From: M3007 sp044224705
Lineage (GTDB): Bacteria > Bacteroidota > Bacteroidia > Chitinophagales > Saprospiraceae
Reading direction: 5' to 3'
Length of the DNA stretch: 64,000 bases
Assembly (NCBI GenBank): GCA_044224705.1
Contig: JBGAJY010000001.1
Span: 89,931-153,930, forward strand
The position numbers were made by a program, and so were the translations under genes. This document shows positions 17,294-25,609 of this stretch, in pieces (within the stretch, counting starts at the first letter, position 1; every line of letters starts with the position of its first letter). The notes under the pieces were generated by a model. That model saw nothing but the letters and a program-made list of their open reading frames with translations. It ran no database searches and was not told where the DNA came from.

Positions 17294-17318
17294 GGTAGCC
17301 CGGAATTTATTCCGGGCA
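17294..17318 (+). repeat. REP3
   Basis: Same 25-base sequence and orientation as REP1. It lies inside the 3' end of the RAYT frame. Confidence 0.8.
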
Positions 17319-17338
17319 AGCCGGGCAAGCCGGGCAAG
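17312..17338 (+). repeat. Three tandem copies of a 9-base unit ccgggcaag
   Basis: Direct 9-base repeats at 17312, 17321 and 17330, derived from the end of REP3. They encode Pro-Gly-Lys repeats at the RAYT C-terminus. Slippage or REP-end duplication is likely. Confidence 0.8.
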
Positions 17339-17352
17339 CCACGCAGTTGACC

Positions 17353-17377
17353 TGCCCGGAATAAATTCCGGGCTACC
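17353..17377 (-). repeat. REP4 (inverted)
   Basis: Exact reverse complement of REP3, ending 22 bases before the rlmD start. A near-consensus -7 box TATCTTCG follows three bases later at 17380-17387. Confidence 0.8.
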
Positions 17378-17399
17378 AGTATCTTCGCGCCCCGAAATC

Positions 17400-18815
17400 A
17401 TGGCAAAAAAACCGCTTATCCTCCCCGCCGTTCCCATCCACGGCATCGCCGACCGCGGCAAAGGCGTGGGCCGCATGGCCGACGGCCTCGTGGTGTTCGT
17501 CGACGGCGCCGTGCCCGGCGACGTGGTGGACGTTTTTGTGCAAAAGAAAAAGAAGGAATTCGCCGAAGGCGTGGTGGAACGTATCGTGACGCCCTCGCCG
17601 CGGCGCGTGGAACCTTTTTGCGAACATTTCAAGATCTGCGGTGGCTGCAAATGGCAGTACCTGGCTTACGAAGACCAGTTGATGCACAAGCAGCAGTCGG
17701 TGGAAGACGCCATGCGACGTATCGCCAAGGTCGACATCGGCGAGTTTTTGCCCATCCTGGGCGCGCCGGAGACGACGTTTTATCGCAACAAGCTCGAATT
17801 CGGGTTTTCCAACCGGCGCTGGTTGTTTGCCGAGGAAATGGGCGCTGACCCATCCGACGGCTCAAAGCCGTCGGACGGGTTGGGCTTCCATAAAGCCGGT
17901 TATTTCGACAAGATCATCGACATCCAAAAATGCTGGCTGCAAGCCGACCCGTCCAACGCCGTGCGCAACGCCGCCCGCGAGATCGCCCGCGCCCAGGGCC
18001 TCGAATTTTACGACCTGCGCCGCCACACGGGCTTCTTGCGCAACCTGATGCTGCGGCTCACGACTACGGGCGAGCTGATGGTACTGGTCAGTTTCGCTCA
18101 GGACAACCCCGAAGCGATCAAGGCTTTTCTGGACGCCCTGCTCGAACGTTTTCCAAAGGAAATTACCACGGTCGTCTACTGCGTGAACACCAAACTGAAC
18201 GACTCGATGTTCGACCAGGACATGATCACGTATTTCGGCAAAGGCTACGTGGAAGAACAACTCGGCGAACTGCGCTGCAAGATCGGTCCCAAGTCGTTTT
18301 TCCAGACCAATTCCCGCCAGGGAAAGGCCCTGTACGACGTGGCGGCCGAATTCGCCGGCCTTACGGGCTCCGAAAATGTGTACGACCTCTACACCGGCAC
18401 CGGCAGCATCGCGTTGTACCTCGCGCATTTGTGCCGCCAGGTCGTGGGCATCGAGGAAATCCCCGAGGCCATCGCCGACGCCGAGGAGAACCGCGCGCTG
18501 AACGGTATCGGCAACGCCATTTTTTACGCCGGCGATGTGAAAAACGTGCTCTCCTCCGAATTCATCCAGCGCCACGGCCGCCCGGACGTAGTGGTGACCG
18601 ACCCGCCCCGGGCCGGCATGCACGAAAAAGCCGTGCGTTTTTTGCTCGACCTGGCAGCCCCCAGGATCGTGTACGTCAGTTGCAACCCGGCCACTCAGGC
18701 GCGCGACCTGGCGCTCCTGGCGGAAAAATACGCCGTGCTAAAAATGCGGCCGGTGGATATGTTTCCGCATACGCATCACATTGAAAATGTGGCGCTTCTG
18801 GAACTTCGGGGCTGA
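17400..18815 (+). CDS. rlmD: 23S rRNA (uracil-C5)-methyltransferase RlmD type
   Basis: 471 residues. The enzyme methylates U1939 of 23S rRNA using SAM and an iron-sulfur cluster. Visible are an N-terminal TRAM-like domain (RGKGVGRMADGLVVFVDGAVPGD), cluster cysteines C74, C80, C83 and C178 (CEHFKICGGC and KCWL), a SAM loop VYDLYTGTGSIALYLA, TDPPRAGMH and the catalytic VSCNPATQARD with C428. Residues 150-160 (DPSDGSKPSDG) come from an in-frame palindromic DNA insertion described separately; homologues have an unrelated segment there. Bacteroidota carry one or two such paralogues, so the exact uridine (1939 or 747) is family inference. Confidence 0.9.
   Translation: MAKKPLILPAVPIHGIADRGKGVGRMADGLVVFVDGAVPGDVVDVFVQKKKKEFAEGVVERIVTPSPRRVEPFCEHFKICGGCKWQYLAYEDQLMHKQQSVEDAMRRIAKVDIGEFLPILGAPETTFYRNKLEFGFSNRRWLFAEEMGADPSDGSKPSDGLGFHKAGYFDKIIDIQKCWLQADPSNAVRNAAREIARAQGLEFYDLRRHTGFLRNLMLRLTTTGELMVLVSFAQDNPEAIKAFLDALLERFPKEITTVVYCVNTKLNDSMFDQDMITYFGKGYVEEQLGELRCKIGPKSFFQTNSRQGKALYDVAAEFAGLTGSENVYDLYTGTGSIALYLAHLCRQVVGIEEIPEAIADAEENRALNGIGNAIFYAGDVKNVLSSEFIQRHGRPDVVVTDPPRAGMHEKAVRFLLDLAAPRIVYVSCNPATQARDLALLAEKYAVLKMRPVDMFPHTHHIENVALLELRG
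17848..17880. repeat. 33-base palindromic element inside rlmD
   Basis: Arms 17848-17862 and 17866-17880 pair over 15 positions with one mismatch, with a three-base centre caa. Its 33 bases equal 11 codons and keep the frame, coding for a hydrophilic DPSDGSKPSDG between the methyl-transferase strands WLFAEE and LGFHKAG. It resembles palindromic elements that insert in coding genes, but no second copy was found in this window. Confidence 0.7.
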
Positions 18816-18913
18816 AATTTTTTGAAATAAATTTCAGGCAACAGGATCAATTTTGAATCTTTTTGTTTCAAATTCGGCAAAAAATCCGTGTCTCCGAATC
18901 GTGTCCGATATGA

Positions 18914-19375
18914 AGATTATGGCCGTGCAGTTATAGGCTGGAAATATTTGATGAGGCCAGCGAGGGTTATCTGGTCATTCATCCCGAGCATGGGAGAAAT
19001 GAGTGGGAAGAGAACAAAGTGATCGGCTTGTTGCTTGCAGCATTGGGTGAAGCCGTGGAGCTCTTGCCTAACCGGCCTTCACCGGATGCCTTGCGGAACG
19101 GGGAAGAGTGGGAATTTAAGACGATAAAAGCGCACAACCTGAAAAATGCGGTGCAAAACGCACTTCGAAAAGGCAAAACGCAATCCCCGAATATGCTGGT
19201 GTTTGTCAATATGCTATACGCCATTGAAGACAACACGCTTGGCATTCATAATGCCGTAAAATTCGCTCGGGATACTTGTTTGGAAAAAATTGCTATCCTG
19301 TTCAAGGATGAAAGGCTTGTCGAAATGACCAGATCTGCCGTAAAGCAAGGACGGTACAATGCCTTCTTCCGATAA
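18914..19375 (+). pseudogene. Fragment of a polymorphic-toxin-like PD-(D/E)xK nuclease domain
   Basis: The frame is open from just after a TGA at 18911 to the TAA at 19373-19375 but has no ATG near its start; a GTG at 19019 would cut off the first helix. The translation includes YRLEIFDEASEGYLVIHPEH, then KVIGLLLAALGEAVELLP and SPDALRNGEEWEFKTI. The D-x(n)-E-x-K spacing with a leading glycine helix resembles CdiA-type tRNase toxin tips. The N-terminal delivery part and an immunity gene are absent, so it looks like a remnant. The family call is from pattern only. Confidence 0.45.
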
Positions 19376-19380
19376 AAACT

Positions 19381-19415
19381 AAAGGAGGATGAGGTGTTCC
19401 CCCAGAGCCTCCTTT
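19381..19415 (+). terminator. Hairpin AAAGGAGG...CCTCCTTT
   Basis: Arms 19381-19388 and 19408-19415 flank a partly self-complementary middle (ggtgttcccc). It is six bases after the stop of the toxin-like fragment. A related hairpin lies at 52485-52515 with the same arms and following bases (cttcttcg), so both may be copies of a dispersed element. Confidence 0.5.
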
Positions 19416-19547
19416 CTTCGTGGTGGGCCCCCTCAGGCGCCCGCGATTCTTAAAAACCCTATGTCATTGAGTTTGTACTACAAACGTAAAACAATTTTGC
19501 CGTTTTGTCCAACAAATTTTCAACCTGATCCCAATTGAAAATAACCT

Positions 19548-20528
19548 GTGAACGCCGCTTTTTTCAAAAACCTGCCTGTCCATCTGTTCGAATACATCGG
19601 GCTAGCCCGTGTGAGTTTGCGCATCGCCGTTTGCTGGTTTTCGCACCGGGATTTGTTCGATATTTTGATCAAAAAACTGCGTGAGGGTGTTAGCGTCGAA
19701 CTCCTGTTCGAATACGACAGTCAAAACATCCGCGAAGGCGGGCTTGATTTTCAGCGGTTTATCGATCACGGGGGCCGCTTGTTCACTCGCCGGGAGGCCG
19801 GTTTGATGCACCACAAATTTGTGCTGATCGACGACGACTTGCTGCTCACCGGTTCTTTCAACTGGACCTACAACAACAATGCTGAAAACTTGGTCCTCAG
19901 CACCGAACCGGCACTGATCACCGCTTTTCTCGCCGAATTCGAGCGGGAAAAGGCCGAATCGCGGCAGATATTTCAGGTACGCCGCGAAGAAATCCGGGTG
20001 TTCTCCGCCTACCCGCTTTTTGAAAATACCTGTTTCCAATTGACCGGTCTTCGAAGGGCCGTCAGTCGCGGCGCCACGGCATGGCTGGTGCGTTTGGAAA
20101 AATGCCCATGGCCGACGGCACGGATCTTTCGCGAAAACAGGCTGCCCTTCGACCCGTTGCGCTTGCTTGGGCCATTTTGGGCTGCATCGGCTGTATGGGA
20201 CGAGACCCGTTTTAAAGGAGATTTTTCCTCCCGGGCTGCGCGTATTTCACCGGCCCTCAGTCGTGAATTGTGTCGCTGGGCGGTTCGGATACGCATAGGC
20301 GACTTGATTTTTGCCACGCTTGGTCGCCAACAGATGATTGCTCTTGGGGTAGTACAATCGCTGCCGCGCCAAAACGAATCGGACGGAGGATCCTCTTGCC
20401 GCGATGTACAGTGGTTGCGGCGACACGAGAATAACGAACCTTATTTTTTACCGGAAAAACTCCCGGCAGCCGGATTGGCCAAATTCCGGGGATCGGCGCT
20501 GCGCGTGATACAGGACGTGTTAGAGTAA
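19548..20528 (+). CDS. PLD-like nuclease fused to a possible PUA-like domain
   Basis: 326 residues from GTG 19548. The N-terminal part has one HKD motif: H88-x-K90-x4-D95 in LMHHKFVLIDDD, followed by TGSFNWTYNNNAEN. That is the one-motif Nuc/PLDc_2 type that dimerises to form an active site. The C-terminal half (about 210-326) has VRIRIGDLIFATLGRQQMIALGVV, similar to the K-x-GD-x(V/I)-F-A-x(n)-G-x-G-x-V strand of EVE/PUA-like and McrB N-terminal domains that read modified bases. That second assignment is tentative. It is convergent with the paralogue A gene 26 bases away. Confidence 0.55.
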   Translation: MNAAFFKNLPVHLFEYIGLARVSLRIAVCWFSHRDLFDILIKKLREGVSVELLFEYDSQNIREGGLDFQRFIDHGGRLFTRREAGLMHHKFVLIDDDLLLTGSFNWTYNNNAENLVLSTEPALITAFLAEFEREKAESRQIFQVRREEIRVFSAYPLFENTCFQLTGLRRAVSRGATAWLVRLEKCPWPTARIFRENRLPFDPLRLLGPFWAASAVWDETRFKGDFSSRAARISPALSRELCRWAVRIRIGDLIFATLGRQQMIALGVVQSLPRQNESDGGSSCRDVQWLRRHENNEPYFLPEKLPAAGLAKFRGSALRVIQDVLE

Positions 20529-20554
20529 GTGTTTTATAATCCAAGATTAAGCAT

Positions 20555-23104
20555 TCAAAAAGCGCTTACGGATTCGGGACCGAAAACAGTGACGTTGTCG
20601 TTCCCGGTGCTGGATATGAAAGTAAAGTTGCCATTTGGGGAAAATGCAACCTTGGAGGGCCCAAATCCAACACCCACAGCGGGCAATGTCTTAAAAGAAG
20701 GGCCAATTCCTATTTCAATCACCGACATAGTGCTGCCGTGGGTATCGGGTACAATCGCATAGTCGCCTTTTGGTGAAACTGCAATTATAACCGCAGAACA
20801 ACCAACACCGATCGTCGTCAGGACCTTAAATGGGGCTCCGCTTCTCAGGTCAATTACAGACACCGACCAGTCTTTGTAGTTGGTCACCAAAACATAGTTG
20901 CCATCGGGGGTAAAGGCAATATTCGAAGGCCCGTTCCCCACGCTGATGGTCTGCGGCAGGGCCTTAAAAATTCCTCCGCCGCTTATTTCAATCACCGACA
21001 GGATATTGGTGCCGCTATTGCCGGCAACAAAGGCGTAGTCGCCTTTCGGTGATATCCCGATGCCTTGCGAGCCATTGGCGATACCGACCGAGGGCAGCAC
21101 CTGAAAAGGAGGGCCATTTTTGAGTAAAATCACGGACACATCACTGCCATAATTGTTCGTGATCAAAGCATAGTTGCCATCCGGCGTGAACGCAATGCTG
21201 TTAAAATCACCGCCAACCTTGATCACATCCGGCAGGACCTGAAAAGGAGGGCCGTTTTTGATTGAAATTACCGACACGGTATTCGATGTACTGCCGGAAC
21301 TGATCACAAAAACATAATCGCTTTTCGGTGAAACGCCGATGGTCCATGCCCCGTTCCCGATACCGATCGCCGGAGAGAGGACCTTGAAAGGCGGCGCGCT
21401 TCCTATCTCGATCACCGACACGGTATTATCCGAGGCATTCACGACAAAAGCATAATCGCCCTTTGGAGAAACGGCTATGTCGAGGGGAAACCTGCCTACC
21501 TGGATACTGTCCAAGGGTATGAACTTCATCACTTTAAACGTGCACGGCACACTATTCTCGTTCTGCCTTCCGCCCTTGGCGGTCAAAGCGTAATAATCGT
21601 TGTCCAAGAGCGGCCTTTGGGGGGCCGGGACCGTCATTTTCCCCGACGGTACGAGTGAATCGCTGGAAAAGGCAATGGTCGCGCCAATGGCTCCTCCGGT
21701 GGTCCATTGCAGCAGCAGGCTCCCGTCGGCCTGGATGTCGCCGGTATAAGCCGTCACCACCGGCGGAAAATCAATCGTTACGGCCTGTTGAAGGTCGTTC
21801 AGATCGTTGCCGTTGGCGTCGTAAGCCCTGCAGGTGACCGACAAACTCCCGCTGCACGCAACCCCCTGAAACCGAAGCGTGTATTGGCCGAATTGAAGCG
21901 CCGGTTGTGTGCCGCCATAAGGGAGGGTAACGTCCGGGATATTCGGAGCGACGGTCGAACTGAACTCAAGCACGATCTTCGACACCCCCGTCATACTCCA
22001 GAACAAGGGGATGCTGACCTGCTGCGACGAACTGTTGATCAATATTTTCGTGACCGCACTGGAAAAACGGAGCAGGCCGGGCGCCGGCAGGTACTCTTTC
22101 GAGATCGACAGCACGAACAACCTGTCGTTGTACAAGGTGTGGTCGTCCTTTTTGAAGCCCGAAAACTGGATGTACATCAGGGTGATGCCCGGAACAGTCT
22201 GTGATATGACGTGATCGAATTCGAACTGAACAGCAGCGGAAGCCCCCGTCCCGATCAGTTGATGGTTATTCTGATCCGGCTGGAACAACCAGACCGGGTC
22301 GTCGGCCTTGCCGGCAGGATCAGGGTCGGTCGGAAACCAGCTGTTGCCTTCCGAGATGGATTCCCTGGCTTTGATTGTCCAGGCCGAGCCGGTTTGCGGG
22401 GCGCTTTTATCCGCATCGGGCGCCAGGGCGCCCGCGGTGGAGCCGTACACGAAAGACACCGATATTTTGGGCTTGCCTTCCTGACCCGGTGTGCCGGCAA
22501 ACAACGCATGCGCACCATTATTGATGATATTCAGTAACAACCGGTTTTCTATCAGGCCGTCGCCGGCCTGGGAAACGTAAATGATCCCGCCTTCGCCAAG
22601 GCCCACAGCGATGTCGAGATCGGCGTTGCCGGGCTGGGGCGCGGCGATCAGGCTGAGGGGCATTTTCAGCCGTCCGGGCACATTTCCGCCCGGTAAACCT
22701 GAAAAATTGACCTGAAAAAACCCGGCTGTGGCCTGGCTCAGGCCGCTTTGCACGCCGCTGATTTGAAAGGCCAGGGCGTTGGCGTCGCCCTGCCCCCAGG
22801 TCGCGGAGGAACCGGCGGAGTACGCCAGGCTCAGGGAGTATTGCTTCGGCGTCAGGGTCCAGCCCGGCAGGTTGATCTTGCAATTGCCCGGGTTGACGTC
22901 CAAAGACTGAAAAAATATTTCCAGCGCCACGCCGCTCTTCAAGGCGATATCGCTGCCGGTGGCATTCACCAGCCTGACGTTCAGTATGGCGGCTTCTCCG
23001 AGATACAATACCGGCTGGTTGGCGTCGGGCCGCGAGTCGGGGTTGAGTACGCCCAGGCAGATCGTGTCGGCGCAGGTGGCGGAATTTTTGACGGATTTGC
23101 TCAT
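20555..23104 (-). CDS. Propeller protein A (seven-bladed YVTN-type beta-propeller with unknown N-terminal module)
   Basis: 849 residues, no signal peptide, no T9SS domain. Residues 1 to about 520 form a beta-rich unrecognised module beginning KNSATCADTICL and including DPVWLFQPDQNNHQLIGTG. Residues about 530-849 form seven propeller blades of about 42 residues with YVTN-like patterns (ISPKGDYAFV..N.VSVIEI). All intact family members end SVSAF. The last of a run of seven tandem paralogues on the minus strand; it starts 32 bases after the B gene ends. Propellers usually bind partners or ligands; no catalytic residues are visible. Function unknown. Confidence 0.8.
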   Translation of the reverse strand: MSKSVKNSATCADTICLGVLNPDSRPDANQPVLYLGEAAILNVRLVNATGSDIALKSGVALEIFFQSLDVNPGNCKINLPGWTLTPKQYSLSLAYSAGSSATWGQGDANALAFQISGVQSGLSQATAGFFQVNFSGLPGGNVPGRLKMPLSLIAAPQPGNADLDIAVGLGEGGIIYVSQAGDGLIENRLLLNIINNGAHALFAGTPGQEGKPKISVSFVYGSTAGALAPDADKSAPQTGSAWTIKARESISEGNSWFPTDPDPAGKADDPVWLFQPDQNNHQLIGTGASAAVQFEFDHVISQTVPGITLMYIQFSGFKKDDHTLYNDRLFVLSISKEYLPAPGLLRFSSAVTKILINSSSQQVSIPLFWSMTGVSKIVLEFSSTVAPNIPDVTLPYGGTQPALQFGQYTLRFQGVACSGSLSVTCRAYDANGNDLNDLQQAVTIDFPPVVTAYTGDIQADGSLLLQWTTGGAIGATIAFSSDSLVPSGKMTVPAPQRPLLDNDYYALTAKGGRQNENSVPCTFKVMKFIPLDSIQVGRFPLDIAVSPKGDYAFVVNASDNTVSVIEIGSAPPFKVLSPAIGIGNGAWTIGVSPKSDYVFVISSGSTSNTVSVISIKNGPPFQVLPDVIKVGGDFNSIAFTPDGNYALITNNYGSDVSVILLKNGPPFQVLPSVGIANGSQGIGISPKGDYAFVAGNSGTNILSVIEISGGGIFKALPQTISVGNGPSNIAFTPDGNYVLVTNYKDWSVSVIDLRSGAPFKVLTTIGVGCSAVIIAVSPKGDYAIVPDTHGSTMSVIEIGIGPSFKTLPAVGVGFGPSKVAFSPNGNFTFISSTGNDNVTVFGPESVSAF

Positions 23105-23136
23105 AGTCGGGCGGGGGCAGATCAGTGTTTAAAAAA

Positions 23137-23997
23137 TCAAAACGCGCTCACGGAGTCAGGGCCGATCACATACACACTATTTCCACTGTTGGCGACAACA
23201 AAAACATAGTTGCCGTTCGGAGAGTATGCAATGTTCCTGGGCGCTCCTCCAACGCTTATGGCAGGCAGGGTTTTAAAAGGCGGTCCGCTGCTGATGTCGA
23301 TCACCGACAAGGTTTCGCCGTCCATGCCACAGACCCAAACACTGCCGCCATCCGGAGCAACCGCAAGGCCTGCCACCCCATTTCCAACACTGATCGGAGG
23401 CGACAAAACGGTAAAAGGCGGCCCGCTTCTCAGATCGATGGCATATACCGAATTGTAATAGACGGAAACAAAAACAAAGTCTCCTTTCGGGGAAACGGCG
23501 AGGTTCAAAGCACTCTCTCCAAAGTGAATGGCCGGCGACAAGACTTTAAAAGGCGGTCCGCTTTTTATGTCCAGTACGGCAACCGTATTGTCATTGTTAT
23601 TGGCCACAAAAGCAAAATCGCCTTTCGGAGAAAATGCCACGTCGTCCGGCTCAACCCCAACCCAGATGGCCGGCAGCACAGAAAAAGGCGGCCCGGTTCT
23701 GATGTCGATCACCGAAACGGTATTGTCCCCGAAATTGCCCACAAATACAAACTCGCCTTTCGGCGAAACGGCAATAGCGTCGGATATGGATCCGATACCG
23801 GATACGAGCGACAGGACGGAAAAAGGCGGTCCGGTTTTCAGGTCGATCACTGCCACGTCAGAGCCCAGGGAGGTGGCAACAAAGGCATAATCGCCTTTCG
23901 GCGAGACTGCAACAGCGGTGGGATTGCCCCCCACAGCGATGGTCGGCTGCAAAGCTTTGAAAGGCGGCCCGTTTTTAAGATCGATGACGGAAACACT
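23137..23997 (-). pseudogene. Propeller protein B, propeller half (out of frame)
   Basis: Seven blades, the first truncated, in a different frame from the N-terminal part. The open stretch runs to 23997 (YNDNSVSVIDLKNGPPFK) and joins the N-module at 24002 after a stop (SAPLQ-stop). Compared with A, about 37 codons are missing at the junction (the linker and first strand of blade 1). A TTG at 23952 could permit a short 271-residue product, but a lone propeller without its partner module is unlikely. It ends SVSAF like the others. This looks like an out-of-frame deletion. Confidence 0.65.
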
Positions 23998-24001
23998 GTT
24001 G

Positions 24002-25573
24002 TCATTGTAACGGCGCGCTGTGCTCGTTCTGCCCTCCGCCCTTCGCGGTCAATGCGTAATAATCATTGTTCAACAGGGGCATCGGCGGGTTGGGGATCGT
24101 CATTTTCCCGCTCAGGTTGAATGGGTTGGCGGAAAAGGCGAAAGTCACGCCGGTGGCCCCTTGCGTGTTCCATTGCAACAGCAGGCTGCCGTCGGCCTGA
24201 ATGTCGCCGGTGTAAAGGGTCGCCGCCGGCGGAAAATCAATCGTTACCGTCTGCTGCAGATCGTTCAAATCATTGCCGTAGGCATCGTAAGCCCTGCAGG
24301 TCACCAGCAAGCTCCCGCTGCACTCCACCCCGCTGAATTTCAGCGCGTAGCGGTCGTATTGAAGCGGCGGCTGCGAACCGGAATAGGGTATGGTAACGTC
24401 GGGAATATTCGGAATGACCGCCGAGCTGCTTTCCAGCACGATTTTCGACACGCCGGTCATGCTCCAGAACAACGGAATGCTCAGCTCCTCCGAGGAACTT
24501 TTGGCCGAGATTTTCGTGATTTCGCTGGAAAAACGAATCAGGCTGGGTGCGGGCAGGTACTCTTTTGTAATCGGCAGCACGAACAACTTGTCGTTGTACC
24601 CGGTGTGGTCGTCTTTAATAAACCCCGAAAATTGTATATGCATCAGGGTAATGCCGGGCGCAGTCTGCGATATGACGTGATCGAATTCGAACTGAACGGC
24701 AGCGGCGGCGCCCGTACCGATCAGGTGATGGTTATTCTGATCCGGCTGCAACAGCCACACCGGATCGGTGGCATTACCGGAGGGGTCCGGATCGGTTGGG
24801 TGCCAGCCGTAGCCTTCCGCCGAGAAGGATTTTTTGCCCTTGATGTTCCAGGCCGAGCCGGCTTGCGGGGCGCTTTTGTCGGCATCGGGCGCCAGCGCGC
24901 CCGGCGTGGAGCCGTACACGAAAGACACGAATATTTTGGGCGTACCCTCCTTCCCGGGCGTGCCCGAAAACAGCGTCTGCTCGCCTTTATTGATGATGTT
25001 CAGCAACAACCGGTTTTCGATCAGGTCGCCGCCGGACTGGGAGACGTACACGACGCCTTCGTCGCCGAGACCCACCGAGATGTCGAGATCGACCTTGCCG
25101 GGCGACGGGGCGGCGATCAGGCTCAGGGGCATTTTCAGCCGGGCCGGGACGTTGTTGCCCGACAGACCCGTGAAATTGATTTGGACAAAACCCGCCGTCG
25201 CCTGCGTCATGCCGCTTTGCACGCCGGCGATGGAGAAAGCGAGGGCGTTGGCGTCTCCTTGTCCCCAGGTCGAAGGCGACGCATCCGTGTACGCGAGGCT
25301 CAGGGAATATTGCTTCGGCGTGAGGGTCCAGCCCGGCAGGGTGATCTTGCAGCCCGCCGGGGCCACGTCCAGCGACTGAAAAAAGATGTCCAGCACGACA
25401 CCGCTCTTCAAGGCGAGGTCGCTGCCCGTGGCGTTCACGAGCCTGACGTTCAGCACGGCGGCTTCTCCGAGGTAAAAAACCGGTTGGTTGGCGGCCGGCT
25501 TCGAGTCCGGATTGAGCACGCTCAGGCAGATCGTGTCGGCGCAGGTGGCGGAATCTTTGGCGGATACGCGCAT
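24002..25573 (-). CDS. Propeller protein B, N-terminal module only
   Basis: 523 residues equivalent to residues 1 to about 520 of A (SATCADTICLSVLNPDSKPAANQPVF, DPVWLLQPDQNNHHLIGTG). It stops at the TGA following SAPLQ because the propeller frame is out of register. It may still make the N-terminal module alone. The junction with the propeller half is described above. Confidence 0.7.
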   Translation of the reverse strand: MRVSAKDSATCADTICLSVLNPDSKPAANQPVFYLGEAAVLNVRLVNATGSDLALKSGVVLDIFFQSLDVAPAGCKITLPGWTLTPKQYSLSLAYTDASPSTWGQGDANALAFSIAGVQSGMTQATAGFVQINFTGLSGNNVPARLKMPLSLIAAPSPGKVDLDISVGLGDEGVVYVSQSGGDLIENRLLLNIINKGEQTLFSGTPGKEGTPKIFVSFVYGSTPGALAPDADKSAPQAGSAWNIKGKKSFSAEGYGWHPTDPDPSGNATDPVWLLQPDQNNHHLIGTGAAAAVQFEFDHVISQTAPGITLMHIQFSGFIKDDHTGYNDKLFVLPITKEYLPAPSLIRFSSEITKISAKSSSEELSIPLFWSMTGVSKIVLESSSAVIPNIPDVTIPYSGSQPPLQYDRYALKFSGVECSGSLLVTCRAYDAYGNDLNDLQQTVTIDFPPAATLYTGDIQADGSLLLQWNTQGATGVTFAFSANPFNLSGKMTIPNPPMPLLNNDYYALTAKGGGQNEHSAPLQ

Positions 25574-25609
25574 GGTCGGGCAATTGTTTTCAAAACGGTT
25601 TTAAAAAAA

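Larger units (their letters stand above)
16664..17350 (+). pseudogene. REP-associated tyrosine transposase (RAYT), interrupted by one in-frame TAA
   Basis: A single reading frame from ATG 16664 to the stop at 17350 is interrupted only by TAA at 17000-17002. The translation would be NLGA-stop-CIMSNHVH. RAYT/IS200-like Y1 transposases normally read L-x-A-Y-x-x-M-x-N-H-V-H there, so a Tyr codon (TAT/TAC) probably became TAA. The HUH motif HVH follows directly. Upstream HAFFVTWRLHGSLP and downstream GHFWAEETYDRYI and NPVKAGLCLY are typical RAYT features. The C-terminus reads into REP3 (residues from GSPEFIPGKPGKPGKP). A nonsense mutation is the simplest reading; separate translation from ATG 17009 would lack the N-terminal part. 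Confidence 0.8.
16550..17377. mobile_element. REP/RAYT element between alaS and rlmD
   Basis: Four identical 25-base REP copies lie as two inverted doublets around a RAYT gene: REP1 (16550-16574) and REP2 (16632-16656) upstream, REP3 (17294-17318) and REP4 (17353-17377) downstream. REP2 and REP4 are the reverse complement of REP1 and REP3. This matches the REPtron/BIME layout known from gamma-proteobacteria, where the RAYT transposase mobilises its REP sequences. The element occupies nearly the whole space between two housekeeping genes. Confidence 0.8.

Noticed and set aside
20555..23104. Regularly spaced repeats that might be a CRISPR array
   Set aside because: The period is about 125 bases, copies diverge, and they translate to propeller blades.
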